This document shows, one piece after another, positions 17,082 through 25,972 of a DNA stretch of 64,000 bases. The stretch is from Natronohydrobacter thiooxidans (lineage in GTDB: Bacteria; Pseudomonadota; Alphaproteobacteria; Rhodobacterales; Rhodobacteraceae). Position 1 is the first letter of the stretch; every line of letters starts with the position of its first letter. The notes under the pieces are model-generated. The model was not told the origin of the DNA and did not search any database. It saw only the letters and a program-made list of their open reading frames with translations. Location of the stretch: the NCBI RefSeq assembly GCF_001884735.1, contig NZ_MJAP01000010.1:89932-153931 (forward strand), written 5' to 3'. Position numbers and translations under genes: made by a program.

Positions 17082-18433
17082 GCCGCGCCCCCTGCATCCG
17101 CCGTCAGCGGCAATTCCAGCCGGAAACAGGCCCCGGTCCTCGCGTCCGGGCACAGGATCAGCCTGCCGCCATGTTCCTGCGCGATCTTGTGGCTGATCGA
17201 CAGGCCCAGCCCCGTGCCCTTGCCCACGGGCTTGGTGGTGAAGAACGGATCGAAGATCATCGCCTGCAGCTCGGGCGCGATGCCGGGGCCATTATCGGCC
17301 ACCTGCAACACCGCCTGCGTGCCTTCCTTGCCGCAGGTCAGCACCACGCGCCCGCCGGGCTGGTCTTCGAGCACATCAAGCGCATTCTGCACCAGATTCA
17401 TCACCACCTGCTGAATATGCCCCGCGCGCCCCTGCAGGATCAGACTGTCACAGCCTGCATGTTCCAGCACCACATCGCCCGCGCGCTCGCGCAGCACCCA
17501 TTTCGCGGCGACGCGGGCGATCTCGACCAGATCGAACTGTGCGATCTCGCCCGCGCCATCCGCCGACAGGCGGCGCAGATCGGCCACGATATCGCGCACC
17601 CGCTCGGCGCCCTCGCGCGCGCCGCGCACCGCGTCGCGCAGGTTGCGCAACTCGCGGTCGAGGCGCAATTCCTCGCGCAGCGCGATCAGCTCGTCACGGC
17701 TCGCGCCTTCGGTCACGCGGTCGAAATAGGTCTCGAATTTGGTGGCATAGCGTTCCAGCGCATGGGCATTGGCATAGACAAAGCTGATCGGGTTGTTCAA
17801 TTCATGCGCCACCCCCGCCAGCAGCCGCCCCAGCGAGGCAAGTTTCTCATTGCGCACCAATTGCCCCTGCATCGCCTTCAGCTCGTCATGGCTCTGCGCC
17901 AGCGCCTGATAGGCCTGCCGCAATTCGCCGACCGAGCGCCCGGTCAGCACGAAGCCCGCAACCCGGCCCCGGTCGTCGCGGCGGGGGGCGATCACCAGTT
18001 CATGGGGCATGGGCTCGGGCAGGGCGGCCAGTTCCAGTTCGACCGAGATCGGCGCGCGCCCGACGCGGCAGTCATCCAGCGCGCGCTGCAGCGCGGGCGC
18101 ATCGGTAAAGAGCCCCGCCACCTCGCGCCCCTGCAGGCTGGCCGCATCCTGCCCCATCCGCGCACTGAGCGAGGCTGAAACCTGCTCGATCCGCCCGAGG
18201 CGCGAGGCCACGATCAGCACATCCGAGACCGAGGCCAGCACCGATTCCAGAAAGCCGCGCATGGATTGCAATTCGGTATTCTGCGCCTCCAGCCGTTCCT
18301 GATAGGCCACCAGTTCGGCATAGTTGCGATCCATCGCCGCGATCACCTCGGCCCAGGTCTGATCGGCAAGGCGTGTGTCCAGATGCCGCAGCAGCGGCGA
18401 GGTCGTGGCGAGGGGCGGCAGATCCGGTTCCAT
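17078..18433 (-). CDS. hupT: HupT, histidine kinase of the H2-sensing system
   Basis: A soluble sensor kinase (451 residues). An N-terminal coiled-coil/PAS region (residues about 40-180) should bind HupUV. It is followed by the H-box GVAHELNNPISF, N-box NLVQNALDVLED, G1 DNGPGIAP and G2 GKGTGLGLSIS. In Rhodobacter capsulatus HupT phosphorylates HupR when H2 is absent, and phospho-HupR is inactive. ATG 18433 leaves 61 bases after nikO. An in-frame ATG at 18502 would overlap nikO by 8 bases, as at the other junctions here, and cannot be excluded. Confidence 0.93.
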   Translation of the reverse strand: MEPDLPPLATTSPLLRHLDTRLADQTWAEVIAAMDRNYAELVAYQERLEAQNTELQSMRGFLESVLASVSDVLIVASRLGRIEQVSASLSARMGQDAASLQGREVAGLFTDAPALQRALDDCRVGRAPISVELELAALPEPMPHELVIAPRRDDRGRVAGFVLTGRSVGELRQAYQALAQSHDELKAMQGQLVRNEKLASLGRLLAGVAHELNNPISFVYANAHALERYATKFETYFDRVTEGASRDELIALREELRLDRELRNLRDAVRGAREGAERVRDIVADLRRLSADGAGEIAQFDLVEIARVAAKWVLRERAGDVVLEHAGCDSLILQGRAGHIQQVVMNLVQNALDVLEDQPGGRVVLTCGKEGTQAVLQVADNGPGIAPELQAMIFDPFFTTKPVGKGTGLGLSISHKIAQEHGGRLILCPDARTGACFRLELPLTADAGGAA

Positions 18434-18494
18434 AGGCCCACAGTAGCGCAGTTGCCTGGGCCAAACCACTGGCTTGTCATGTCTGTGGCCCCTC

Positions 18495-19262
18495 TCAGCC
18501 ATGGCGATGCCGGTGCCCGGCGCCGTGATGGGGCGTCAGGGAATGGGGGACTTCCTGCCCATGCGCCTCCATCAGCCGCGCATTGCCCAGCACCTCGGGG
18601 GCGGGGCCATCAGCGCAGATTCGGCCCTGATCGATCACGATCACGCGCGGGCAGAGTTCCAGCACCAGTTCCAGATCATGGCTGGCGATCAGCATCGCCT
18701 GATCCATCCCTGCCAGAAGCGCGATCAACCGCCGCCGCTGGCGCATATCCAGCGCGGCAGAGGGCTCATCCAGCAGCAGCAGATTGGGCTGCATGACCAG
18801 CGCGCCCGCGATACAGGCCCGCCGCTTCTCGCCGCCCGAGAGGTGATGCACTGGGCGGTCCTCCAGTCCGGTCAGCCCGCAGACATCCAGCGCGTCACGC
18901 GCCCGTGCGGTGATCTCGGCCTCGGCCAGCCCCAGATTGCGCGGGCCGAAGCTGACATCCTCGATCAGCGTGGGGCAGAAAAGCTGGTCCTCGGCCTGTT
19001 GGAACACCAGCGCGGTTTCAGAGCGGAACTGCCCCGGCACTACGGCACGGCCCATGACCTGCACCGCGCCCTGCTGCGCGGGCAGCACCCCGGCGATGGT
19101 GTGAAACAGCGTTGTCTTGCCCGCGCCATTCGGCCCGACCAGCCCGACATGCGCCCCACGCGGCAGGGCGAAGGACAGACCCTTCAGCACCGGCGCATGT
19201 CCCGGCCAGCCGACCGAGAGGCTATGGAGATCCAGCGCGTTCACAGGATCCGGTCCAGCCAT
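18495..19262 (-). CDS. nikO: Nickel/cobalt ECF-type transporter ATPase (NikO/CbiO)
   Basis: A 255-residue ABC ATPase: Walker A GPNGAGKTTLF, Q-loop FQQAEDQLF, signature LSGGEKRRACIAGAL, Walker B LLLLDEPSAALD. FQQAEDQLF is characteristic of CbiO/NikO-type ECF ATPases. The C-terminus is His-rich (HHGAGHRHRHG), which may bind metal. It overlaps nikQ by 22 bases. The position between hupT and the transporter membrane genes, with a NikR-type operator at the head of the series, indicates nickel rather than cobalt. Confidence 0.9.
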   Translation of the reverse strand: MAGPDPVNALDLHSLSVGWPGHAPVLKGLSFALPRGAHVGLVGPNGAGKTTLFHTIAGVLPAQQGAVQVMGRAVVPGQFRSETALVFQQAEDQLFCPTLIEDVSFGPRNLGLAEAEITARARDALDVCGLTGLEDRPVHHLSGGEKRRACIAGALVMQPNLLLLDEPSAALDMRQRRRLIALLAGMDQAMLIASHDLELVLELCPRVIVIDQGRICADGPAPEVLGNARLMEAHGQEVPHSLTPHHGAGHRHRHG

Positions 19263-19945
19263 ATCACCCCGCAGGCAAGGATTGCCGCCCCAGTGATTGC
19301 CGCCCAGTCGCGCGCCTGCAAGGGGGCAAGGGGCGGCGCCAGCCCCGCGCCATAGCCGCGCAGCCGCATCGCGGCCCAGAGCCGTTCCGACCGTGCCTGC
19401 GCGCGGATCAGGCTTGTCGCGAGCAGGCGGGCATGATCGGGCAGGGCATGCCAGCCCCCGCGCCCGCCGCGCAATTGTCGCGCCAGCTGCGCGCGGCGCA
19501 GGTCAGTTCGCACCTCATCGAGATAGCGCAGGGTCAGCAGCGCCAGATCGCTCATCAGCGCAGGCAGGCGCAAGCCCCGCAGACCCGCCACCAGTTGCAG
19601 TGGGGTAAGCGGGGCCAGCAGCGCCAGTGTGACCGCGACAATCGCCAGCAAGCGCCCCGCGATCAGGGCTGCGGCCTGCAAACCTTCGAGCCGCAGGGTG
19701 AGCGGGCCAAGCTGCGCCAACACCGCCCCGCCCGAAATCAGCGGCAGGACCAGTGCCAGCCCCAGCGCCAGAGCCGCAGGGCCGCGCATCCGGCGCAGCA
19801 CCAGCCGCGAGTGACCGCAGGCCAGCACAACCGCGACCGCAAGCGCGATGACCCAGGGCAGCACCGCCAGACCCTGCACGGAGGCAATGCCAAAGGCCAG
19901 CAGCAGCGCGATCACCAGCCGCGCGCGGGGCGAAGCCTCAGCCAT
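19241..19945 (-). CDS. nikQ: Nickel/cobalt ECF transporter T-component (NikQ/CbiQ)
   Basis: A 234-residue integral membrane protein, with hydrophobic stretches near residues 10-45, 55-75, 90-112 and at the C-terminus. It carries the coupling motifs of the CbiQ family in cytoplasmic helices (ARQLRGGRGGWH and AMRLRGYGAGL, matching the A-R-G type motifs that contact the ATPase). It overlaps nikM by 8 bases and nikO by 22. The protein couples ATP hydrolysis by NikO to the substrate-binding membrane component NikM. Confidence 0.88.
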   Translation of the reverse strand: MAEASPRARLVIALLLAFGIASVQGLAVLPWVIALAVAVVLACGHSRLVLRRMRGPAALALGLALVLPLISGGAVLAQLGPLTLRLEGLQAAALIAGRLLAIVAVTLALLAPLTPLQLVAGLRGLRLPALMSDLALLTLRYLDEVRTDLRRAQLARQLRGGRGGWHALPDHARLLATSLIRAQARSERLWAAMRLRGYGAGLAPPLAPLQARDWAAITGAAILACGVIWLDRIL

Positions 19946-20561
19946 GCGGCACCAGCCGCGGCTCGACCCGGCGCAGCACGCGCAAGAGCGTCATCACGAT
20001 CACGCCTTCGGCCAGTGCGAGCGGCAGATGCGCAGCGATCAGGACCAGAAGTGCCATCCGCTCGGCACCGGCGTCGATGACCGCAGGCAGCCCCGCCAGC
20101 ACGATGGCAGCAAACAGCGCCAAGGCCGCCAGAACCGCGCCGCTGCCCGCGAGGAAGGCGGCGACGTCCGGCCAGCGCCCGCCGATCTGACGCCAGAGGC
20201 CAAAGGCCAGCAGCGCAGGCGCCCCGAGAATCAGGCCGTTCAGCCCCAGCGCCGTGATCCCGCCATGGCCGAACAACATCGCCTGCAGGAAGAGCCCGAC
20301 CATGATGGCGGGGAGCGCGAACCAGCCCAGCATCACCCCCATCAGCCCCGCCAACATCAGATGCACGCTGGCAGGCGGCACCGGCACCGCGATCAGCGAG
20401 GCCGCGAAGAAGACCGTCGTCAGCATGGCCACGCGCGGGATCTCGGCCTGCGGGTCGGGCAGCGCCTTGATCCGGTGCAGCGCGAGCGCCACCAACCCCG
20501 CGCTGGCCGCATAGCCCGCCAGCGCCATGTCCACCGGCACGATCCCGTCAGGCAGATGCAT
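19938..20561 (-). CDS. nikM: Nickel/cobalt ECF transporter substrate-binding membrane component (NikM/CbiM)
   Basis: A 207-residue membrane protein beginning MHLPDGIVPVDM. The MH(I/L)PDG start is diagnostic of CbiM/NikM, where the free N-terminus and His2 coordinate the metal. About six hydrophobic segments follow. It overlaps nikL (upstream) by 14 bases and nikQ (downstream) by 8. CbiM and NikM cannot be separated safely by eye. Nickel is inferred from the hydrogenase context and the NikR-type operator at 21723-21750. Confidence 0.9.
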   Translation of the reverse strand: MHLPDGIVPVDMALAGYAASAGLVALALHRIKALPDPQAEIPRVAMLTTVFFAASLIAVPVPPASVHLMLAGLMGVMLGWFALPAIMVGLFLQAMLFGHGGITALGLNGLILGAPALLAFGLWRQIGGRWPDVAAFLAGSGAVLAALALFAAIVLAGLPAVIDAGAERMALLVLIAAHLPLALAEGVIVMTLLRVLRRVEPRLVPHG

Positions 20562-21012
20562 TGCGGCCCCCTTTGCGGCGATAGACGAAAGCCGCCGTTC
20601 CCAAAGCCCCCCATGCGACCAGCGCCACCATCAGCAGACGCTGGCCCCAGCCCTGCGCGCTGCTTGCGGTCATGATCACAGGAGCATCCGCGCCAATCTC
20701 CATATGCACCATCGCGCCATGCCCGGACTGGCGGACCTGAAAGCTCCAGCGCCCCGGCTCGTTCCCCAGCACAAACTCCAGCCGCCCGTCGCGATCCGTA
20801 ACCCCCTGACCCCAGGGGGTCGAGGGGTCGTCCGGCGCATAGATGATCACCTGCGCATGCGACATCGGCTCGCCGGTATCGTAGAGGGCATGCAGGCGGA
20901 TGGCCTGTGCGGTCTCGGCCTCGATCAGCGCGGCATGGGAAAACGCGGAAAGCGGGGCACAAAGCCCCGCCGCGAATGCCGTTGCTGCAACACGCCTAAA
21001 GCATTGAGACAT
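20548..21012 (-). CDS. nikL: NikL-like accessory component of the nickel transporter
   Basis: A 154-residue protein with a signal peptide (VAATAFAAGLCAPLSAFSHA), a periplasmic beta-rich domain (HALYDTGEPMSHAQVIIYAP, GVTDRDGRLEFVLGNEPG) of the type found in NikL/DUF4198-like proteins, and one C-terminal transmembrane helix (LLMVALVAWGALGTAAFVYR) ending in basic residues. In other nickel ECF systems the NikMN or NikKMLQO sets include such a component in place of CbiN. Start ATG 21012 has AAGGG upstream and overlaps the preceding gene by 17 bases. Confidence 0.75.
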   Translation of the reverse strand: MSQCFRRVAATAFAAGLCAPLSAFSHAALIEAETAQAIRLHALYDTGEPMSHAQVIIYAPDDPSTPWGQGVTDRDGRLEFVLGNEPGRWSFQVRQSGHGAMVHMEIGADAPVIMTASSAQGWGQRLLMVALVAWGALGTAAFVYRRKGGRNASA

Positions 21013-21703
21013 GGCAATGCCCTTCGCCGACATGACCGAGATGCAGCCCGTCCAGCGTAAACTCATGCACGCCCCCCGCCGCGAAAGGCTCAAACCCGAA
21101 AGCGGCAAGGTTCATCTCATCCGCGTCATCCTTGTCTGCGCGGCCGAAGAGGTGATCGAGATGCAGGGTGATTTCCAGATCGGCCCCGGTCGTGTCGGTC
21201 ACGAAACCCTTGCGGGTGTCGCCCAGATATTCACTGCAGGCATGGGCCACGCTGTCGGCGCTGCGCAGGGTGAAAGGCACTTCCCGCACGTCCTTGCGCG
21301 CGATCCCCTCCAGCACCAGTGAAAAGCCATCGGCATCCGGGACCAGTGCCCATGACAGCGCATTGTAGTGACCGGGCGCGGCCTCGACGCGCAGCAGCGC
21401 CACGCGGTCATCCTCATCGGCATCGGTCAGATCCACCGTGAAGGGGCCTGCAATGAGCAGCGCCGTGCCGGTGATCGCGGGGCCATCGGCCATGAAGGGG
21501 GGATCGGTCTGCCACGCGGTGATCTGGTCGAAAGTGGCTGTGATGCGGGTGAATTCCAGCGCCCAGCCATCCTTGGTCAGTTGCGGGGCGGTAAAGCCCT
21601 CGGTCGCCAGATCCTCGCCACTGGCAAAGAGCGTCAGGCTGCCCGCATGAACGGAAAAACTGGCGCATATGGCCATTGTGGCAAGCGCGAAAACGCGGGT
21701 CAT
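20996..21703 (-). CDS. Periplasmic protein heading the nickel-transport operon, family not recognised
   Basis: A 235-residue exported protein (signal peptide [17 protein letters not shown]). It occupies the first position of the nik series, where NikK is found in some nickel ECF operons. Its C-terminal part is rich in His, Asp and Glu: [19 protein letters not shown], then [11 protein letters not shown]. These could bind metal. I chose ATG 21703 because a NikR-type operator (21723-21750) lies just upstream; in-frame starts at 21748 or 21886 would place the operator inside the gene. The role is inferred from context only. Confidence 0.75.
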   Translation of the reverse strand: MTRVFALATMAICASFSVHAGSLTLFASGEDLATEGFTAPQLTKDGWALEFTRITATFDQITAWQTDPPFMADGPAITGTALLIAGPFTVDLTDADEDDRVALLRVEAAPGHYNALSWALVPDADGFSLVLEGIARKDVREVPFTLRSADSVAHACSEYLGDTRKGFVTDTTGADLEITLHLDHLFGRADKDDADEMNLAAFGFEPFAAGGVHEFTLDGLHLGHVGEGHCHVSML

Positions 21704-22012
21704 GGGCAGGATCTTTCCTTCGGTATGAAGAACTACAGCATTTGTCATACGCCCCTTGCGCCATCCGTCAAGCGCCCCGACGAGCGGCTGCATGCGGCGG
21801 CACACAGCGCTGTGGAAAGCCTGTTTCCGCTGCAAAATCATACTGGAAACCCCCTCACCGGGGCCGGGCCGGAGCTCTGCGTGCAAAGCTGCATCTTTTC
21901 AGCGCCTTATGCGACTGCACAGCAAACGGGCGTTTTTCCTGCCATGCCGCCCAAGGCTGAGGCATTTTTTTCAGGAATTTCGCAGTGCAGACCGGAGGAG
22001 GCCCGAAGACCC
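21704..22012. promoter_or_regulatory. Divergent control region between the nik-hupTUV operon and hupSLC
   Basis: A 309-base region that must hold both promoters. It contains the NikR-type operator (21723-21750), a perfect 12-base palindrome CACAGCGCTGTG (21803-21814), and immediately beside it GGAAA-N5-TTTCC (21814-21828), about 190-210 bases before hupS. HupR of R. capsulatus binds far upstream of its promoter, so the palindromes are candidate sites. The hupS ribosome site is GGAGGAGG near 21994-22001. I cannot fix the -35/-10 elements. Confidence 0.5.
21723..21750. promoter_or_regulatory. NikR-type operator, GTATGA-N16-TCATAC
   Basis: GTATGA at 21723-21728 and TCATAC at 21745-21750 are separated by exactly 16 bases. 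This is identical in half-sites and spacing to the operator bound by Ni-NikR before nikABCDE in E. coli. It ends 20 bases before the start of the leftward nickel-transport operon and 263 bases before hupS. Repression of the importer at high nickel is the likely role. A nikR gene is not in the window. Confidence 0.8.
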
Positions 22013-23137
22013 ATGCCCGACACGCCAAATGACCGAATCGAAACCTTTTACGAGGTGATGCGCGCGCAGGGCATCTCGCGGCGCAGTTTCATGAAATACT
22101 GCACCCTGACCGCGACCGCGCTGGGGCTTGGTCCCGCTTTTGTGCCGAAAATCGCCCATGCGATGGAAACCAAGCCCCGCACCCCGGTCATCTGGCTGCA
22201 CGGGCTGGAATGCACCTGCTGCTCCGAAAGCTTCATCCGCTCGGGCCACCCATTGGCCAAGGATGTGATCCTGTCCATGATCAGTCTCGACTATGATGAA
22301 CTCCTGATGGCCCCGTCCGGGCTGGCCGCGCAGGCGGTGCTGGAAGAGACCATCGCCAAATACAAGGGCAACTACATTCTGGCGGTCGAGGGCAACCCGC
22401 CGCTGAATGAAGACGGGATGTTCTGCATCTCGGGCGGCAAGCCCTTCGTGGACAAGCTGAAACGCGTGGCCAAGGATGCGAAGGCGATCATCGCCTGGGG
22501 GGCCTGCGCGTCCTATGGCTGTGTGCAGGCCGCAAGCCCCAACCCGACGCAGGCCACGCCCATCCACAAGGTCATTACCGACAAGCCCATCATCAAGGTG
22601 CCGGGTTGCCCGCCGATTGCCGAGGTGATGACCGGCGTGATCACCTATATGGTAACCTTCGACCGCATGCCCGCGCTGGACCGGCAGGGCCGCCCGCTGA
22701 TGTTCTATTCGCAGCGCATCCATGACAAATGCTACCGCCGCCCGCATTTCGACGCAGGCCAGTTCGTCGAGAACTGGGATGATGAGGGCGCGCGCAAGGG
22801 CTATTGCCTGTATAAAGTCGGCTGCAAGGGGCCGACCACCTATAACGCCTGCTCGACCGTGCGCTGGAACGAAGGTGTCAGCTTCCCCATCCAGTCCGGC
22901 CATGGCTGTATCGGCTGTTCCGAGGACGGGTTCTGGGATCAGGGCAGTTTCTACGACCGTGTGACCGATATCACCAAATTCGGGGTCGAGGCCAATGCCG
23001 ACCGGGTGGGGCTTGCGGCGGCGGGCGTGGTCGGGGGCGCGGTGGCGGCCCATGCGGCCCTCTCGGCGCTCCGGCGCGCGCAGCAAAAGGCCGTGGGCCA
23101 GTCCAATGCGGCCAAAGCCGCCAAAGAGGAGGCATAA
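22013..23137 (+). CDS. hupS: HupS, uptake NiFe-hydrogenase small subunit (O2-tolerant type cluster motif)
   Basis: The 374-residue iron-sulfur subunit of a group 1 membrane-bound hydrogenase that passes electrons from H2 to HupC. The twin-arginine signal is SRRSFMKY near residue 23 and the C-terminal hydrophobic anchor is [16 protein letters not shown]. The proximal cluster has six Cys: 67, 69, 70 (ECTCCSES), 165, 170 (GACASYGC) and 199 (VPGC). Residues 69 and 170 are the two supernumerary Cys of O2-tolerant enzymes. The start ATG 22013 follows GGAGGAGG. hupL begins 3 bases after the stop. Confidence 0.97.
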   Translation: MPDTPNDRIETFYEVMRAQGISRRSFMKYCTLTATALGLGPAFVPKIAHAMETKPRTPVIWLHGLECTCCSESFIRSGHPLAKDVILSMISLDYDELLMAPSGLAAQAVLEETIAKYKGNYILAVEGNPPLNEDGMFCISGGKPFVDKLKRVAKDAKAIIAWGACASYGCVQAASPNPTQATPIHKVITDKPIIKVPGCPPIAEVMTGVITYMVTFDRMPALDRQGRPLMFYSQRIHDKCYRRPHFDAGQFVENWDDEGARKGYCLYKVGCKGPTTYNACSTVRWNEGVSFPIQSGHGCIGCSEDGFWDQGSFYDRVTDITKFGVEANADRVGLAAAGVVGGAVAAHAALSALRRAQQKAVGQSNAAKAAKEEA

Positions 23138-23140
23138 TCC

Positions 23141-24931
23141 ATGCTGGAAACACCGAATGGCTACATGATGGACAAATCCGGCCGCCGCATCGTCATCGAC
23201 CCGGTGACGCGGATCGAGGGCCATATGCGCTGCGAGATCAATGTCGATGAGGATGGTGTGATCCGCAACGCAGTCAGCACGGGGACCATGTGGCGCGGGC
23301 TTGAGGTGATCCTCAAGGGGCGTGACCCGCGCGATGCATGGGCCTTTACCGAGCGTATCTGCGGGGTCTGCACCGGGACGCATGCGCTGACATCAGTCCG
23401 CGCGGTCGAGGATGCGCTGGGCATCGCGATCCCCGAGAATGCCAATTCGATCCGCAACATCATGCAGCTGAACCTGCAGATCCATGATCATATCGTGCAT
23501 TTCTATCACCTGCACGCGCTGGATTGGGTCAATCCTGTCAATGCCTTGCGTGCCGATCCTAAAGCAACCTCTGAGCTGCAGCAGATGGTCAGCCCGGCGC
23601 ATCCGCTCTCCTCTCCGGGCTATTTCCGCGACGTGCAGAACCGGCTGAAGAAATTCGTCGAATCCGGCCAGTTGGGGATTTTCAAGAACGGCTATTGGGA
23701 CAACCCGGCCTATAGATTGCCGCCCGAAGCCGATCTGATGGCGACGACGCATTATCTTGAGGCGCTGGATCTGCAGCGTGAAGTGGCCAAGATCCACACC
23801 ATCTTTGGCGGCAAGAACCCGCATCCGAACTGGCTGGTGGGCGGTGTGCCGTGCCCGATCAATATGGATGGCGTGGGCGCGACCGGCGCGATCAATATGG
23901 AGCGGCTGAATCTGGCCAGTTCCATCATCGACAAATGCATCGAGTTCAACAACAACGTCTATATCCCTGATGTCATCGCCATCGGCAATTTCTACCGCAC
24001 ATGGCTGCATGGTGGGGGGCTTTCGTCGCAAGCCTGTCTGGCCTATGGCGATATCCCGGAGAATGCCAATGATTTCAGCGCCGGTCAGTTGCACCTGCCG
24101 CGCGGGGCGATCATCAATGGCGACCTGTCGCAAGTGCATGATGTCGATCCGCGCGACCCCGAACAGGTGCAGGAATTCGTTGATCATAGCTGGTACACCT
24201 ATGGCCAGCCGGGCCGGGGCCTGCACCCATGGGACGGGATATCCGAGGCGCAATATGTGCTTGGCCCCAATGCCAAGGGCACGCGCACCGATATCAAGGA
24301 ACTGGACGAGGCCGCGAAATACAGCTGGATCAAGGCCCCGCGCTGGCGTGGTCACGCGATGGAGGTGGGACCGCTGGCCCGCTATGTCGTGGGTTATGCA
24401 AAAGGCCACGAGGATATCAAGGATCAGGTGGACGGGCTCTTGCGCACCATGAACCTGCCGCTGGAGGCGGTATTCTCGACGCTGGGCCGCACCGCGGCGC
24501 GGGCGCTGGAATCGGAATATTGCGGGCGCTTGCAGAAATATTTCTTCGACAAGCTGGTCGCCAATATCCGCAATGGCGACACGCATACGGCCAATGTGGA
24601 AAAATGGGATCCCAAGACCTGGCCCAAGGAAGCCAAGGGCGTCGGCATGACCGAAGCCCCGCGCGGCGCTTTGGGGCATTGGATCCGGATCAAGGACGGG
24701 CGCATCGAGAATTATCAATGCGTGGTGCCGACAACATGGAACGGCTCGCCCCGCGATCTGCAAGGCAATATCGGCGCGTTTGAAGCAAGCCTGATGAACA
24801 CGCCGATGGAACGGCCCGACGAGCCGGTCGAGGTGCTGCGCACGCTGCACAGTTTCGATCCCTGCCTTGCCTGTTCCACGCATGTCATGTCGCCCGATGG
24901 CGACGAGTTGACCACTGTGCGCGTGCGCTGA
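23141..24931 (+). CDS. hupL: HupL, uptake NiFe-hydrogenase large subunit
   Basis: The 596-residue catalytic subunit. Nickel-iron ligands lie in [11 protein letters not shown] (near residue 72) and DPCLACSTH (near residue 577). After the His comes a 15-residue tail ([15 protein letters not shown]), which the endopeptidase HupD removes after nickel insertion. Length and motifs fit group 1 (HyaB-like) hydrogenases. It has no export signal of its own and travels with HupS through Tat. Gene spacing: 3 bases from hupS and 13 bases to hupC. Confidence 0.98.
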   Translation: MLETPNGYMMDKSGRRIVIDPVTRIEGHMRCEINVDEDGVIRNAVSTGTMWRGLEVILKGRDPRDAWAFTERICGVCTGTHALTSVRAVEDALGIAIPENANSIRNIMQLNLQIHDHIVHFYHLHALDWVNPVNALRADPKATSELQQMVSPAHPLSSPGYFRDVQNRLKKFVESGQLGIFKNGYWDNPAYRLPPEADLMATTHYLEALDLQREVAKIHTIFGGKNPHPNWLVGGVPCPINMDGVGATGAINMERLNLASSIIDKCIEFNNNVYIPDVIAIGNFYRTWLHGGGLSSQACLAYGDIPENANDFSAGQLHLPRGAIINGDLSQVHDVDPRDPEQVQEFVDHSWYTYGQPGRGLHPWDGISEAQYVLGPNAKGTRTDIKELDEAAKYSWIKAPRWRGHAMEVGPLARYVVGYAKGHEDIKDQVDGLLRTMNLPLEAVFSTLGRTAARALESEYCGRLQKYFFDKLVANIRNGDTHTANVEKWDPKTWPKEAKGVGMTEAPRGALGHWIRIKDGRIENYQCVVPTTWNGSPRDLQGNIGAFEASLMNTPMERPDEPVEVLRTLHSFDPCLACSTHVMSPDGDELTTVRVR

Positions 24932-24944
24932 AAGGGGGTGCGAG

Positions 24945-25688
24945 ATGAATGTTCATTCCGATCCCGAACCCGGCGGGGATCTGGCGACCCCCTTCCACAA
25001 GGCGGGCACGCATAAGCAGACCTCGGTCTATGTCTATGAGGCGCCGGTGCGCATCTGGCATTGGATCAACGCTTTCGCAATCCTTGTCCTATGCGTCACC
25101 GGCTATTTCATCGGCAGGCCGCTACCCAGTTTCACGGGCGCCGAGGCCACCTATCAGTTCTTCTTCGGCTATCTGCGCTTCGTGCATTTCGCCGCCGGGA
25201 TGGTGCTGACCGTGGGCTTCTTCGGCAGGCTATATTGGGCCTTTGTCGGCAACCATCATGCGCGGCAATTGTTCACCTTCCCCTTTTGGTCACGTCCTTT
25301 CTGGACCGAGGTCTGGTTTGAAATCCGCTGGTATCTGTTCATGGCGAAAGAGCCCAGGAAATATGAGGGCCATAACCCGCTGGCGCAGCTTGCGATGTTC
25401 TTCTTCATCACAGTGGCGACGGTCTTCATGATCATCACCGGTTTCGCGCTCTATGCCGAAGGGCAGGGGCAGGGCCATTGGATGTATCGGGCCTTTGGCT
25501 GGGTCATCCCGCTGGCCGGAAACAGCCTTGATGTGCATATGCTGCACCGGATGGGTATGTGGGCGATCGTGGTCTTTGTGATCGTGCATATCTATGTCGC
25601 GGTGCGCGAGGATATCATGTCGCGCCAGTCGATCATCTCGACCATGGTCTCGGGGCACCGCACCTTCAAGGATGATCGCCCGGACTGA
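24945..25688 (+). CDS. hupC: HupC, b-type cytochrome subunit of the uptake hydrogenase
   Basis: A 247-residue membrane cytochrome b that anchors HupSL and passes electrons to ubiquinone. Four transmembrane segments are visible, with candidate haem-ligating His in RIWHWINA, FVHFAAGMVL and VHMLHRMGMWAIV...VHIY. The sequence VYVYEAPVRIWHW is the typical HyaC/HupC opening. A strong intrinsic terminator follows 28 bases after the stop, so hupSLC probably forms the most abundant transcript, with the maturation genes expressed less. Confidence 0.96.
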   Translation: MNVHSDPEPGGDLATPFHKAGTHKQTSVYVYEAPVRIWHWINAFAILVLCVTGYFIGRPLPSFTGAEATYQFFFGYLRFVHFAAGMVLTVGFFGRLYWAFVGNHHARQLFTFPFWSRPFWTEVWFEIRWYLFMAKEPRKYEGHNPLAQLAMFFFITVATVFMIITGFALYAEGQGQGHWMYRAFGWVIPLAGNSLDVHMLHRMGMWAIVVFVIVHIYVAVREDIMSRQSIISTMVSGHRTFKDDRPD

Positions 25689-25715
25689 CGCGCCGGTGAA
25701 TCACTGCGCCTGAGA

Positions 25716-25737
25716 ACGGCCCTGCGGGGCCGTTTTT
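25716..25737 (+). terminator. Rho-independent terminator after hupC
   Basis: ACGGCCC (25716-25722), loop TGCG, GGGCCGT (25727-25733), then a run of T to 25737. The stem is a perfect 7 bp and GC-rich. It lies between hupC and hupD and would separate the structural genes from the maturation genes, or let only part of transcription through. Confidence 0.88.
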
Positions 25738-25972
25738 CATGGCGGATGCTGCAAGGCTTGTGATCGGTTTTTGCAATACTGGAAACCAGATGACCACCGC
25801 GCCGCGATGCGGTATGCCGCAGAATGCCCGTTTTATACATATCTTTCAGATGATTACGTTTTTCGTCCGGGAAGCGAAAAACCTGCATCCCCCTCGCATG
25901 GAAAGTTATACTCTGCCATCAGTCGCGGCTGCAAAGCTTGCGACCAGCCAGCCCGGCAAGAGGGAGGAACCC

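Noticed and set aside
21368..22012. Upstream in-frame extension of hupS back to 21368
   Set aside because: It would place the NikR-type operator and the divergent promoters inside a coding region and bury the Tat signal, which must be N-terminal.
21704..22012. Cobalamin riboswitch before the nik/cbi-type transporter
   Set aside because: No B12-box-like sequence was found on either strand; a NikR-type operator occupies the position instead.
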